64,000 nucleotides of DNA from Hyphomicrobiales bacterium. Lineage in GTDB: Bacteria; Pseudomonadota; Alphaproteobacteria; Rhizobiales; Xanthobacteraceae. The stretch lies in contig JAFKKG010000012.1 of the NCBI GenBank assembly GCA_017305715.1, positions 62,001-126,000 on the forward strand, written 5' to 3'. Below, one piece after another: positions 42,552-51,462 of the stretch (positions are counted from its first letter, which is position 1; every line of letters begins with the position of its first letter). A program made the position numbers and the translations under genes. Below the pieces are notes generated by a model. That model saw nothing but the letters and a program-made list of their open reading frames with translations. It had not been told where the DNA came from and ran no database searches.

Positions 42552-43436
42552 TCAGCCCGCCTTGCGAGCCCTGGCCGCTGACCGATGCGCTTTCCTGGCC
42601 GCGCGCCGCTGTGGCGCCCGCCGCGATGCCGGGGCGCTGGTTCGCCGCTTTGCAGCGCTCTTGCCCTTCAGGCTCTGCTTCAGCGCATCCATCAGATTGA
42701 TGACGTTGTCCGGCTTCTCCTCGCGCGGGGTGGCCTTGATCGGTTTGCCTGATGCCTTGCGACGTACCAGCGCCTTTAGCGCATTCTCGTATTCGTCCTT
42801 GAACTTGGAGGGATCGAAATGGGCCGCCTTGGTATCCAGGATATGGCCGGCCAGTTCGATCATGTCCTTTGAAATCCTGGGGTTCTTGATGTCATCGAAA
42901 TAGCTGTCCTCGTCGCGCAGCTCGTAGGGGTATCGCAGCGTGGTGCCGAGCAGGCCCTTGCCGAGCGGCTCGATCGCGATGACATGCTCGCGGTTGGTCA
43001 GCACGATCCGCGCCAGCGCGACGCGGTCCTGGTCCTTCATGGCGTCGCGGATCACGGCAAAGGCGTCGATGCCGGCCTTGCCGTCCGGGACAATGTAATA
43101 GGGGTTGTTGAGATAGCGCTTGTCGATCTCGTCACGGGGCACGAAACTGTCGATGTCGATGGTGTGGTTGCTCTCGATCTGGACCGCTTCCAGCTCCTCC
43201 TTCTCGATCTCGACATATTCGCCTTTTTTCAGCTCGTAGCCGCGGCCTTTCTGGTCGCCCTCGACGACGTCGCCGGTTTCACTGTCGACCATCTGCTGCT
43301 TCAGCCGGTTGCCGGTTTCGGTGTTGATCATGTGGAATCGGGTTTTCTCGGCCGAGGTCGAGGCCGGGTACAGCGCCACAGGGCACGACACCAGCGACAG
43401 CTTGAGAGAGCCTTTCCAATAGGCGCGAGGGGCCAT
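42552..43436 (-). CDS. ku: Ku DNA end-binding protein
   Basis: Bacterial Ku forms a ring on broken DNA ends and recruits LigD for non-homologous end joining. The 294-residue protein shows RAYWKGSLKLSLVSCPVALY, FHMINTETGNRLKQQMVDSE, YYIVPDGKAGIDAFAVIRDA and RYPYELRDEDSYFDDI, then a basic Ala/Arg-rich tail (about residues 260-294) likely to contact DNA. The second in-frame ATG (43434-43436) is chosen for its GGAG six bases upstream. It is divergent from ligD over a 96-base shared promoter region. Confidence 0.95.
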   Translation of the reverse strand: MAPRAYWKGSLKLSLVSCPVALYPASTSAEKTRFHMINTETGNRLKQQMVDSETGDVVEGDQKGRGYELKKGEYVEIEKEELEAVQIESNHTIDIDSFVPRDEIDKRYLNNPYYIVPDGKAGIDAFAVIRDAMKDQDRVALARIVLTNREHVIAIEPLGKGLLGTTLRYPYELRDEDSYFDDIKNPRISKDMIELAGHILDTKAAHFDPSKFKDEYENALKALVRRKASGKPIKATPREEKPDNVINLMDALKQSLKGKSAAKRRTSAPASRRAPQRRAARKAHRSAARARKAG

Positions 43437-43464
43437 TACCATCTCCGGGGGACATTTTGGGTTT

Positions 43465-43489
43465 GGAACTTCAACGGGTAGTATGGGTT
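43465..43489 (+). promoter_or_regulatory. Candidate EcfG-type promoter for ligD
   Basis: GGAAC (43465-43469), 16 bases, then GGTT (43486-43489) differs by one base from the alphaproteobacterial general-stress sigma consensus GGAAC-N16/17-CGTT. It overlaps the opposite promoter for ku and would start RNA about 35 bases before the ligD GTG. Confidence 0.45.
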
Positions 43490-43497
43490 TTGGTTCC
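43473..43497 (-). promoter_or_regulatory. EcfG-type general stress promoter for ku
   Basis: On the minus strand, GGAAC (43493-43497), 16 bases, then CGTT (43473-43476) match the EcfG consensus perfectly. The -10 element is 37 bases upstream of the chosen ku ATG, a fitting distance. Confidence 0.7.
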
Positions 43498-43532
43498 TGT
43501 TGCTGCTGTGCACGCGGATGTGAGGCTTGATC

Positions 43533-46181
43533 GTGTCGCTACGAAATCTGAGCACGTACCGGAAGAAGCGGGATTTCGAAAAGACCAATGAGCCTTCCGG
43601 CGACGTCGAGGTGGCGCCGTCAAAGCAGCGGCGGTTCGTGATCCAGAAGCATGATGCGACCCGGCTGCATTACGACCTGCGGCTGGAGTTCGACGGCGTC
43701 TTCAAGTCGTGGGCGGTGACGCGCGGTCCCTCGCTCGATCCGAGCGATAAGCGCCTCGCGGTCGAAGTGGAGGACCATCCGCTGGACTACGGCGATTTCG
43801 AAGGCACGATTCCGAATGATCAATATGGCGGCGGCACGGTACAGCTCTGGGATCGCGGCTATTGGGAATCCGAGGATCCCGATCGCGGCTTCAAGAAGGG
43901 CGATCTGAAATTCACCCTGCACGGCGAGAAGCTGCATGGCAGCTGGGTGCTGGTGCGGATGAAGGGCGACCGCTATGGCGGCAAGCGCACCAATTGGTTG
44001 CTGATCAAGCACCGCGACGAATTCGTCAGGCAAGGCGAGGACAACGACATTCTCGAGGAGGACAAATCGGTCGCATCCGGCCGATCGATGGACGAGATTG
44101 CGAAGGGCAAAGGGCGCGCACCAAAGCCGTTCATGCTGGCCAGGGGCGGCAAGCCCAAGGCCGATGCGGTGTGGCAATCGAACCGCGGCGAAGCCGCGGA
44201 GGCGCGGGCGAAGGGCAAGGCGGCATCACGTCCCGCGCTCCAGGGGATGGTCGAGCCGAAGGCGCGCGCTCCTGCGAAGGCGAGGAAGGTCACGGCCATC
44301 CCGGACTTCGTCGCGCCACAGCTTTGCGCCTCCGTCGAGCGTCCGCCCAATTCGGACGGCTGGTGTCACGAGATCAAGTTCGACGGCTACCGCGTGCAGC
44401 TTCGGGTCGAGGATGGCAGCGTTGCGCTGAACACCCGTAAAGGCCTGGACTGGGCCGAGAAGTTTGGCGCCATCGCCCGGGAGGCGAAATCGCTTCCCGA
44501 TGCCTTGATCGACGGCGAAGTCTCGGCGCTCGATGGCCACGGCGTGCCACACTTCTCGACGTTGCAGGCGGCGCTATCGGAGGGCAAGACGGATGCCCTG
44601 ATCTTCTTTGCGTTCGACCTGCTGTTTTTGGGCGATGAGGATCTGCGCGGCCTGCCGCTCAGGGAGCGCAAGGCGCGCCTGAAGCAGTTGCTGGAGACAC
44701 GAAAGAGCAACGGCAAACGCATCCGCTACGTCGATCATTTCGAGGAACGTGGCGATAGGGTGATGCAATCGGCCAGCAAATTGTCGCTCGAAGGCATCAT
44801 CTCGAAGAAACTCGACGCACCCTATCATTCCGGCCGTTCGGAGAGCTGGACCAAAACCAAGATACGCGCCGGGCAGGAAGTCGTGCTCGGCGGCTGGAAA
44901 ACCACCAACGGCAAATTCCGTTCGCTGATGGCCGGCGTCCATCGCGGCGGGGAACTGGAATTTGTCGGTATCGTCGGCACCGGCTTCGGCGCGGATACGG
45001 TCCGGCGCATCATGCCGGCGCTGAAAGCGGCGAGTTCCAGCAAGAGTCCGTTCGGCGGCAAGAATGCCCCGAAAAAGACCCGCGATGTGCATTGGCTGAA
45101 GCCTGAACTGGTCGCCGAGATCGAGTTCGCCGGCTGGACCGATGGCGGCAATATCAGGCAGGCGGCGTTCAAGGGGCTCCGGCAGGACAAGCCTGCGGAT
45201 GAGGTTGAGGCAGAGAGGCCTGTCATGACCAAGCAAGCAAAACCGTTGATCAGGTCCGCCACCTCGTCGGCCAAGAAATCCGCCGAAGTGATGGGCGTCG
45301 TCATCTCCAAGCCCGACAAGGCGCTATGGCCGGACGGCGGCGACGGCAAGGCGGTGACAAAACTCGATCTCGCCAAATATTTCGAGGCGGTAGGCGAATG
45401 GATGATCGGCCACATCAGGGGACGGCCGTGCTCCGTGCTGCGCGCGCCCGACGGCATCAAGGGCGAGACGTTCTTCCAGCGCCACGCCATGCCGGGCAAA
45501 TCGGAATTGTTGTCGCTCACCAAGGTTTCGGGCGACCGCAAGCCGTATCTGCAGATCGACCGCATCGAGGGCCTCGCGGCCGTGGCCCAGAGCGGCGGGC
45601 TGGAGCTGCATCCCTGGAATTGCGCGCCGGATGCGCCCGACGTGCCGGGCCGGTTGGTGTTCGACCTCGATCCCGCGCCGGACGTCGAATTTGCCGACGT
45701 GATCGAGGCCGCCAAGGAGATGCGGCAGCGGCTGACGGCGGTGGGTCTCGAAAGCTTCTGCAAGACCACCGGCGGCAAGGGGCTGCACGTGGTGACGCCG
45801 TTGCTTCACGGCGCCAAAGACAAGGTGACGTGGAAGGAGGCCAAGGCGTTCGCGCAGGCCGTCTGCCAATGGATGGCCAATGACGATCCCGAGCGCTATC
45901 TGCTCAACATGTCGAAGAAACAGCGCACGGGCAAAATCTTCCTCGACTATTTGCGCAATGACAGGCTCTCCACCGCGGTCGCCGTATTGTCGCCGCGCGC
46001 GCGCGACGGCGCCACCGTATCGATGCCGCTGACCTGGGCGCAGGTGCGCGGCGATCTCGATCCGAAGAAATACACCGTGCGCACCGTCCCGGCGCTGCTG
46101 GCCAAAACCAAGGCATGGCAGGGCTATGACGACGCCGCAGCGTCGATCAAGGCGGCGGTGAAGAAGCTGGCGGGGAAGTAG
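43533..46181 (+). CDS. ligD: Multifunctional ATP-dependent DNA ligase D
   Basis: LigD repairs double-strand breaks with Ku. The 882-residue protein has three domains in the order phosphoesterase-ligase-polymerase: an N-terminal 3'-phosphoesterase ([20 protein letters not shown] and [13 protein letters not shown]), an ATP-dependent ligase with nucleophile Lys282 in [12 protein letters not shown], a ligase C-terminal OB region, and a primase-like polymerase with [11 protein letters not shown] metal-binding acids and [13 protein letters not shown]. The GTG at 43533 follows TGAGG; the frame is open from a TTG at 43527. Divergent from ku. Confidence 0.96.
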   Translation: MSLRNLSTYRKKRDFEKTNEPSGDVEVAPSKQRRFVIQKHDATRLHYDLRLEFDGVFKSWAVTRGPSLDPSDKRLAVEVEDHPLDYGDFEGTIPNDQYGGGTVQLWDRGYWESEDPDRGFKKGDLKFTLHGEKLHGSWVLVRMKGDRYGGKRTNWLLIKHRDEFVRQGEDNDILEEDKSVASGRSMDEIAKGKGRAPKPFMLARGGKPKADAVWQSNRGEAAEARAKGKAASRPALQGMVEPKARAPAKARKVTAIPDFVAPQLCASVERPPNSDGWCHEIKFDGYRVQLRVEDGSVALNTRKGLDWAEKFGAIAREAKSLPDALIDGEVSALDGHGVPHFSTLQAALSEGKTDALIFFAFDLLFLGDEDLRGLPLRERKARLKQLLETRKSNGKRIRYVDHFEERGDRVMQSASKLSLEGIISKKLDAPYHSGRSESWTKTKIRAGQEVVLGGWKTTNGKFRSLMAGVHRGGELEFVGIVGTGFGADTVRRIMPALKAASSSKSPFGGKNAPKKTRDVHWLKPELVAEIEFAGWTDGGNIRQAAFKGLRQDKPADEVEAERPVMTKQAKPLIRSATSSAKKSAEVMGVVISKPDKALWPDGGDGKAVTKLDLAKYFEAVGEWMIGHIRGRPCSVLRAPDGIKGETFFQRHAMPGKSELLSLTKVSGDRKPYLQIDRIEGLAAVAQSGGLELHPWNCAPDAPDVPGRLVFDLDPAPDVEFADVIEAAKEMRQRLTAVGLESFCKTTGGKGLHVVTPLLHGAKDKVTWKEAKAFAQAVCQWMANDDPERYLLNMSKKQRTGKIFLDYLRNDRLSTAVAVLSPRARDGATVSMPLTWAQVRGDLDPKKYTVRTVPALLAKTKAWQGYDDAAASIKAAVKKLAGK

Positions 46182-46266
46182 GGTGGGCAAAGCGAAGCGT
46201 GCCCACCCTCTTGTCTTGTGAGAAATGGAGGTGGGCACGGCGCAGTTGCGCCTTTGCCCACCCTAC
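46178..46266. repeat. Palindromic element overlapping the ligD stop
   Basis: GTAGGGTGGGCAAAGCG (46178-46194) is nearly the reverse complement of CGCCTTTGCCCACCCTAC (46249-46266). GTGGGCA/TGCCCAC units recur in the centre. The left arm contains the ligD stop codon itself, so the element marks the exact gene end and lies between convergent genes; a terminator role is likely. Confidence 0.75.
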
Positions 46267-46277
46267 GATTTATGGTC

Positions 46278-46442
46278 CTACAGCTTCCCAAGCAGCAGCA
46301 GTATCAGCAGGATGACGACGATGAGGCCGAGGCCGCCGCCGCCATAATAACCGGTGCCGTAGAACGGCCCGCCGCCGATGCCGGAAAAACCGCCCAGTAG
46401 CGCGATAATGAGAATGATCAGGATAATTGTGCCGATTGACAT
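46278..46442 (-). CDS. DUF3309-like small hydrophobic protein
   Basis: A 54-residue protein: a hydrophobic N-terminus (MSIGTIILIILIIALLGGF), a Gly/Tyr-rich middle (YGTGYYGGGGLG), and a second hydrophobic stretch (LIVVILLILLLLGKL). This is the layout of the DUF3309 family of short membrane proteins. The ATG has GAGGAG eight bases upstream. Such proteins are common stress-linked orphans in rhizobia; function unknown. Confidence 0.8.
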   Translation of the reverse strand: MSIGTIILIILIIALLGGFSGIGGGPFYGTGYYGGGGLGLIVVILLILLLLGKL

Positions 46443-46611
46443 GTAGTTCTCCTCAGCCCGGTATGGGGGCGCCTGTCTGCTCTGCCTTCACGCAAAAAAA
46501 CAAATGGGAACTGTGAAAGTTCCGCTTTTTGCGGCGCCATATTGAGTCTGGCCCTTCCTTTCGAAGGGAACGGAATTACATCTGGTGGAACAGACCTCAA
46601 GGATTTTGCCG

Positions 46612-46920
46612 ATGTCCGCACCTCTCGTCGTTTCGATCCCACACAGCCTCGGCCGCGAAGAGGCGATGCGCCGCCTCAAGACGGGATTGTCGCGCGCCGC
46701 GTCGAGCGTGCCGGTCCTCAGCGTCGATGAGGAGCGGTGGGAAGATAACCGGATGGTCTTTCGCGTTCGCGCGCTCGGGCAGGCGGCCGCGGGACATGTC
46801 GATGTCGCCGACGATCACGTGAAGGTGGAAGTCGTGCTGCCGTGGTTGCTGCAGCGGTTTGCCGAAGCCGCACAGGCCGCGATCCGAAGCCGCGGCAATC
46901 GGTTGCTGACCAAGAGCTAA
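46612..46920 (+). CDS. Polyhydroxyalkanoic acid system family protein
   Basis: The 102-residue protein resembles the PHA_gran_rgn family, a putative polyhydroxyalkanoate granule-associated group: SAPLVVSIPHSLGREEAMRR, then NRMVFRVRALGQAAAGHVDV and VEVVLPWLLQRFAEAAQAAI. The ATG at 46612 has AAGGA eight bases before it; the frame is open from 46585. Its last codons overlap the end of the convergent treY by four bases. No PHA synthesis gene is nearby. Confidence 0.8.
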   Translation: MSAPLVVSIPHSLGREEAMRRLKTGLSRAASSVPVLSVDEERWEDNRMVFRVRALGQAAAGHVDVADDHVKVEVVLPWLLQRFAEAAQAAIRSRGNRLLTKS

Positions 46921-49700
46921 GCGCGTTTGCGCTTTGTCGCCGGCTTCGCGGCACCATGATATCGGGCCTTCAGCACGGCCACCGGCAGATGGCCGAGCAG
47001 GTCGGAAAGCCGCAGTTGCGAGGCATCGGCGTCGGCAAAGCCCTCTATCGCATAACCGCTGACATTCAGGGCCGCATCGTAGCTTTCCGGGCGAGGCCAG
47101 GCCCGGCCATTGTCGGTGAACGGTGCCAGCGACCGCGCGGCGACGATGATCGCGGCATCGCGGCGATGCCGGCGCGCGAAGGCGATAAAGTGATCGCGAT
47201 GCGGGCCGGTGACATCCATCGGCTGATAATCGCCGTTGGTGAAGACATCAGCCAGTTCGGTCCGCAGTTTGAGCAGATGCCGCGTCCAGGCCAGTTTCAG
47301 TTGGCCGCTGGGCCAATCCTGCGCCAGACGATCCCAGTCCGGGGTCTCCAGTGAAGCCAGCACGCGCGATCGCTCGGCAAAATCGACCGGGCGCCGATTA
47401 TCAGGATCGACCAGCGAAAGATCCCAAAATTCGGTGCCCTGATAGAAGTCCGGCACGCCCGGCATGGTTGCCTTCAGCGTGATCTGGCTCAGCGCGTTCA
47501 AGGCGCCGAGCAGCGCCACGCGCCGCGCCAGCCCGTCAAGCGAATCCAGAAATTCCGCCGCAACCGACCGGTCCAGAATCCGCGCGATGAAGCGCGCTAC
47601 CCCGTTCTCATAGGCGTCATGCGGATTGAGCCAGCTGGTTTCCTCCTTGCCCTCGCGCGCGGCCTTCAGCGCATAGGCCTGCATGCGATCCAGCAGGGAA
47701 TCGTCGTCCTTCTGCCATGCGCCCAGCAGCGCCTGATAGAGCATGTATTCGAATGTCGCCGACGGCGCGCGCATGTCCCCCTCGATCAGCAGATGGGGCG
47801 CATTGAGAACCTTCCAGCGTGCCACCGTGCTGGTCCATTCGCCTGATATTTCCGACAGCGCCATGATGCGGGCGCGGGCATCTTCGCCCCGCTTGGTGTC
47901 ATGCGTGGCGGTCGCCGTCATGCCATACGGCCATTCCCTGGCGCGGGTCAGCATCATCCGGTGAAAGCCGTCGACCGAGAGCGCCCTGGCGGCCGGATCG
48001 CCCCCGACCTCGTTGAGGGCCAGCAGGCGGTGGTAGCGATAGAATGTCGTATCCTCGAGCGATTTGGCCATCATCGGTCCGGTGAATTGCTGCACCTTCA
48101 GCGCAAACCGCCGCACGCGCGGGGCGCTGTGCGGCGGCCGGCCGGGCCCGAGCAGATCCATGGTCAGGGTGTCGCGCAGGAAATCGAAGATGCCGTCGTC
48201 GGCCGCGAACCAGTCGGCGCGGGCCTTTTCGATCGTCTGCGCGATCAGCGCGCGGTCATGGGCGGTCGGGCCCGACGACGTCAGGTAAGTGCGATAGACC
48301 GGAAAGTGCAGCACATAGAGTTCGAGCGCCTGCCGCAGGCTGTCGGCGGAATAGTCGCGCGTCGAGTAATGCCCGCTGGCGATCCGCGCCAGGAGGCGCG
48401 TCAGCACCGTGAATTCGCTGGTCAGCAGGGTTTCCAGCACCCGGCGTTTGGCTTCCTTCAGGATCGGTTCGAGTTTTGGCGACTGGCTGCTGATCTGGCG
48501 GAAGATTTCGCCGAGCGGCTCCAGCCCGTCGCCGTCGACCAGCACCTGCGTGATCGCGTTCATCCACTCATAGCCGGTGGTGCCGTGAACGCCGCTGAAG
48601 GCAGGCAGCTTTTCGTCTTCGCCGAGAATTTTTTCGATCACCATATAGAAGGGCTTGGTACCCTGCGCCGCACGGATCAGGCGGCGCAGGCGCTGAAAAT
48701 ACTGTGCGGGATCGCGCAGGCCGTCGATGTGGTCGAGCCGCAGGCCCTGCAGTTTGCCGTCGGCGATCAGCCGTTTGACCAACCGGTGGGTCGCCTCGAA
48801 AGTGCCGGCATCCTCGACGCGCAATCCGGCCAGCGAATTGACGTCGAAAAAGCGACGATAATTGATGTCGCTGGAAGCCAGCCGCCAGTGGCCGAGCTTG
48901 TAATGCTGCCGTTCGAGGAGATGATGCAGCGCCAGCGTCTGCGCGGGGCGATCCGGTCCGGAGCGGTAGGCGTCCAGCCCGCGTGCGATGATTTCCGCAG
49001 CGCCCGCGATCGCCCGCAGCCCGGCCTTGAAGGCGGGAGCTTCCTTGCGGTTGGGGTGGCGGAGGCCGTGATAGCGCGAGGCCAGGGCAAGGATGTCTTT
49101 GCCGGCAGCACCATCCTCGGCGTCGGCCTGCCTGACGATGGCGCGCAGGATTTCGCTATAGCGCTCGGGTGCGATCGGCAGCCGATGCTCGAAATACCAG
49201 GCGGAAAAGCTGCCTTCATTGGCGTCGTAGCGCAGCTCGATCTCGCCGCTCTCCAGCGCCTGACCATAGGACGAGCCGATGATCGGCAGCAGCACGCCGC
49301 CGCGGGCGCGATACGGCAACAGCTCCCAGTCGATGTCGAAAGACACCGCATGCGGAGAGGCCTGGCCCCATTCCAGCACGTCGAGCCACCATGGATTATC
49401 GGCAAAATGCACGCCGACATGGTTGGGCACGAAGTCGAGGATCAATCCGAGATCGTGTTTCCGTAAGCTCGCGCTCAATCGCTCGAAGCCGGCTTCGCCG
49501 CCAAGCTCGGGATTGAGCTTTGCATGGTCGGTGATGTCGTAGCCGTGCGTGCTGCCCTTGCGCGCCGTCATGAACGGAGAGGCGTAGAGATGCGTGATCC
49601 CGAGCGCCTTCAAATAAGGAACGACGGACGCGGCTGCATCGAAATCGAAATCCGCCGAAAGTTGCAGGCGGTAGGTCGCGATCGGGATCGCCGGGGGCAT
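46917..49700 (-). CDS. treY: Maltooligosyltrehalose synthase
   Basis: TreY converts the reducing end of maltodextrins to a trehalose unit that TreZ then releases. The 927-residue GH13 protein begins with the diagnostic PIATYRLQLSADFDFDAAAS, has the N-terminal LDFVPNHVGVHFADNPWW, catalytic Asp in LQGLRLDHIDGLRDP and acid Glu in FYMVIEKILGEDEKLP, and the C-terminal GVPDFYQGTEFWDLSLVDPD. It starts four bases after the end of treZ, the last step of a five-gene run on the minus strand. Confidence 0.95.
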   Translation of the reverse strand: MPPAIPIATYRLQLSADFDFDAAASVVPYLKALGITHLYASPFMTARKGSTHGYDITDHAKLNPELGGEAGFERLSASLRKHDLGLILDFVPNHVGVHFADNPWWLDVLEWGQASPHAVSFDIDWELLPYRARGGVLLPIIGSSYGQALESGEIELRYDANEGSFSAWYFEHRLPIAPERYSEILRAIVRQADAEDGAAGKDILALASRYHGLRHPNRKEAPAFKAGLRAIAGAAEIIARGLDAYRSGPDRPAQTLALHHLLERQHYKLGHWRLASSDINYRRFFDVNSLAGLRVEDAGTFEATHRLVKRLIADGKLQGLRLDHIDGLRDPAQYFQRLRRLIRAAQGTKPFYMVIEKILGEDEKLPAFSGVHGTTGYEWMNAITQVLVDGDGLEPLGEIFRQISSQSPKLEPILKEAKRRVLETLLTSEFTVLTRLLARIASGHYSTRDYSADSLRQALELYVLHFPVYRTYLTSSGPTAHDRALIAQTIEKARADWFAADDGIFDFLRDTLTMDLLGPGRPPHSAPRVRRFALKVQQFTGPMMAKSLEDTTFYRYHRLLALNEVGGDPAARALSVDGFHRMMLTRAREWPYGMTATATHDTKRGEDARARIMALSEISGEWTSTVARWKVLNAPHLLIEGDMRAPSATFEYMLYQALLGAWQKDDDSLLDRMQAYALKAAREGKEETSWLNPHDAYENGVARFIARILDRSVAAEFLDSLDGLARRVALLGALNALSQITLKATMPGVPDFYQGTEFWDLSLVDPDNRRPVDFAERSRVLASLETPDWDRLAQDWPSGQLKLAWTRHLLKLRTELADVFTNGDYQPMDVTGPHRDHFIAFARRHRRDAAIIVAARSLAPFTDNGRAWPRPESYDAALNVSGYAIEGFADADASQLRLSDLLGHLPVAVLKARYHGAAKPATKRKRA

Positions 49701-49704
49701 TTTC

Positions 49705-51462
49705 CTATCCGATGCGCCAGTGCACCGACCATGGCGGGACGCTCAATCCCAACTCGCTGCCCCAGATCAGGGTTCCCTTGAATTCCGCCGATGTATTGGT
49801 GATCTCCCGGTCCGAGAGATTGGCGAGCAGGCGCAGCGTGGTGCCGTCGCCAAGGCGCCAATCGGCCGTCAGCTGGCCATTGCCGTGGGCCTTCGCTGCG
49901 CCGAAGGCCGCGCCTGCAAGGCGAGGGACAATTTCGCGCCGGCGGATCGCCAGCATCTGCTGCACGATGCTCTGCCGGCGTTGCGCCGCGGGCGCAGCGC
50001 GTTCATGCCAGTCGAGGACGGCCGATTGGAATGTCGACGGCGCCAGCGCGTCCGGGATTTCGTCGCCATATTCCGCATAGGCCCAGGCATATTCGCTGCG
50101 GCGGCCCTTGCGAACTCCCTCGGCGAGATCACCCTTGAAATCGCAGAAGAACGGGAATGGCCTCTTCGAGCCCCATTCCTCGCCCATGAATAGCATCGGA
50201 ATCGCCGGCGCCAGCAGCATGACGGCGAGCGCGGCTTCGATCGCTTCCGGCCGCGCGGCAGCTTCGAGCCGGTCGCCAAAGGCGCGGTTGCCGATCTGGT
50301 CGTGGTTCTGCAGGAAATTGATGAAGGCGGTCGGCGCTAGCGTGCCGCTGGGTTCGCCGCGCGCGCCGCCGCGAAACTGTGAGATTTCGCCCTGGTAGAC
50401 GAAGCCCTGGGACAGCGATCTGGCGATGTCATCGAGCGGCGCGCGCTGATAGTCGCAATAGTAGCCCTGCTTCTCTCCGGTCATCAGCACGCGCCAGGCA
50501 TGGTGATAGTCGTCGTTCCATTGTGCGCGGTATTTGCCGCGCGGTGGGTCCTGCGCCGCGTCCAGGATGCTGGCGCGGTTGTCGCCGTTTTCCAGCACCA
50601 GATGGATGTGGCGTCCGGTTTCCGCGGCGAGCTGTCCCGCCGCCACGCTGAGATCGTGCAGCAGCGACAGCCCGCCGGGCTCGACGATGCTGTTCACCGC
50701 GTCGAGCCGCAGTCCGTCGAAGCGATAATCGCGCAGCCAGTGCAGCGCATTTTCGATCGCAAACGCGCGCACCTGTGGCACGCGGTAATCGATCGCGCTG
50801 CCCCATGGCGTGTGGGCATCCGTGAAGAAACTTGGCGCATAGCGGCCGAGATAGTTTCCCTCCGGCCCGAAGTGGTTATAGACCACGTCGAGCAACACCA
50901 TCAGCCCGCGCAGATGCGCCTCGTCGATCAGCGCCTTGAGATCTTCAGGTCGTCCATAGGCGCTGTCGGGCGCATACCACAGCACGCCGTCATAGCCCCA
51001 GTTGCGGGAGCCGGCGAAATCTGCCAGCGGCAATAGTTCAAGCACGGTGATGCCGGTCTGCACGAGATGATCGAGTTTCTCGATCATGGCGCGGTAGCTG
51101 CCATCCGGCGTGAACGTGCCGACATGGCTCTCGAGGATGACGGCCTCCTGCCAGGGCCGCCCGCGCCATTCCGTGGCGCGCCAGGGATAGGCGCGGTGGT
51201 CGAGCACTTCGCTCGGTCCGAACACATCCTCCGGCTGGAAATCGGAAGCAGGGTCGGGGACGTCGATTTCGTCGTCGATGCGGAATTTGTAACGGGTGCC
51301 GGCGGTCGCGCCCGGCAACTCGATCACATACCAACCGTCTGCGCCGCGCGTCATCGCATGGGGGCGTTGCAGCAGCAGGTCGACACGCTTTGCCGCCGGC
51401 GCCCACAGACGAAAGCGCGTGCCGTTCTTCGTCAGCTCTGGTCCGAATTGCCGTCCATTCAT
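49705..51462 (-). CDS. treZ: Maltooligosyltrehalose trehalohydrolase
   Basis: TreZ cleaves the trehalosyl end made by TreY to give free trehalose. The 585-residue GH13 enzyme has an N-terminal beta-sandwich (RFRLWAPAAKRVDLLLQRPH), then the barrel with VVYNHFGPEGNYLG, nucleophile Asp in FDGLRLDAVNSI, Glu in HLVLENGDN, and QNHDQIGNRAFGDRL. The ATG (51460-51462) overlaps the treX stop by four bases. A longer open frame upstream is the shadow of treX. Confidence 0.95.
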   Translation of the reverse strand: MNGRQFGPELTKNGTRFRLWAPAAKRVDLLLQRPHAMTRGADGWYVIELPGATAGTRYKFRIDDEIDVPDPASDFQPEDVFGPSEVLDHRAYPWRATEWRGRPWQEAVILESHVGTFTPDGSYRAMIEKLDHLVQTGITVLELLPLADFAGSRNWGYDGVLWYAPDSAYGRPEDLKALIDEAHLRGLMVLLDVVYNHFGPEGNYLGRYAPSFFTDAHTPWGSAIDYRVPQVRAFAIENALHWLRDYRFDGLRLDAVNSIVEPGGLSLLHDLSVAAGQLAAETGRHIHLVLENGDNRASILDAAQDPPRGKYRAQWNDDYHHAWRVLMTGEKQGYYCDYQRAPLDDIARSLSQGFVYQGEISQFRGGARGEPSGTLAPTAFINFLQNHDQIGNRAFGDRLEAAARPEAIEAALAVMLLAPAIPMLFMGEEWGSKRPFPFFCDFKGDLAEGVRKGRRSEYAWAYAEYGDEIPDALAPSTFQSAVLDWHERAAPAAQRRQSIVQQMLAIRRREIVPRLAGAAFGAAKAHGNGQLTADWRLGDGTTLRLLANLSDREITNTSAEFKGTLIWGSELGLSVPPWSVHWRIG

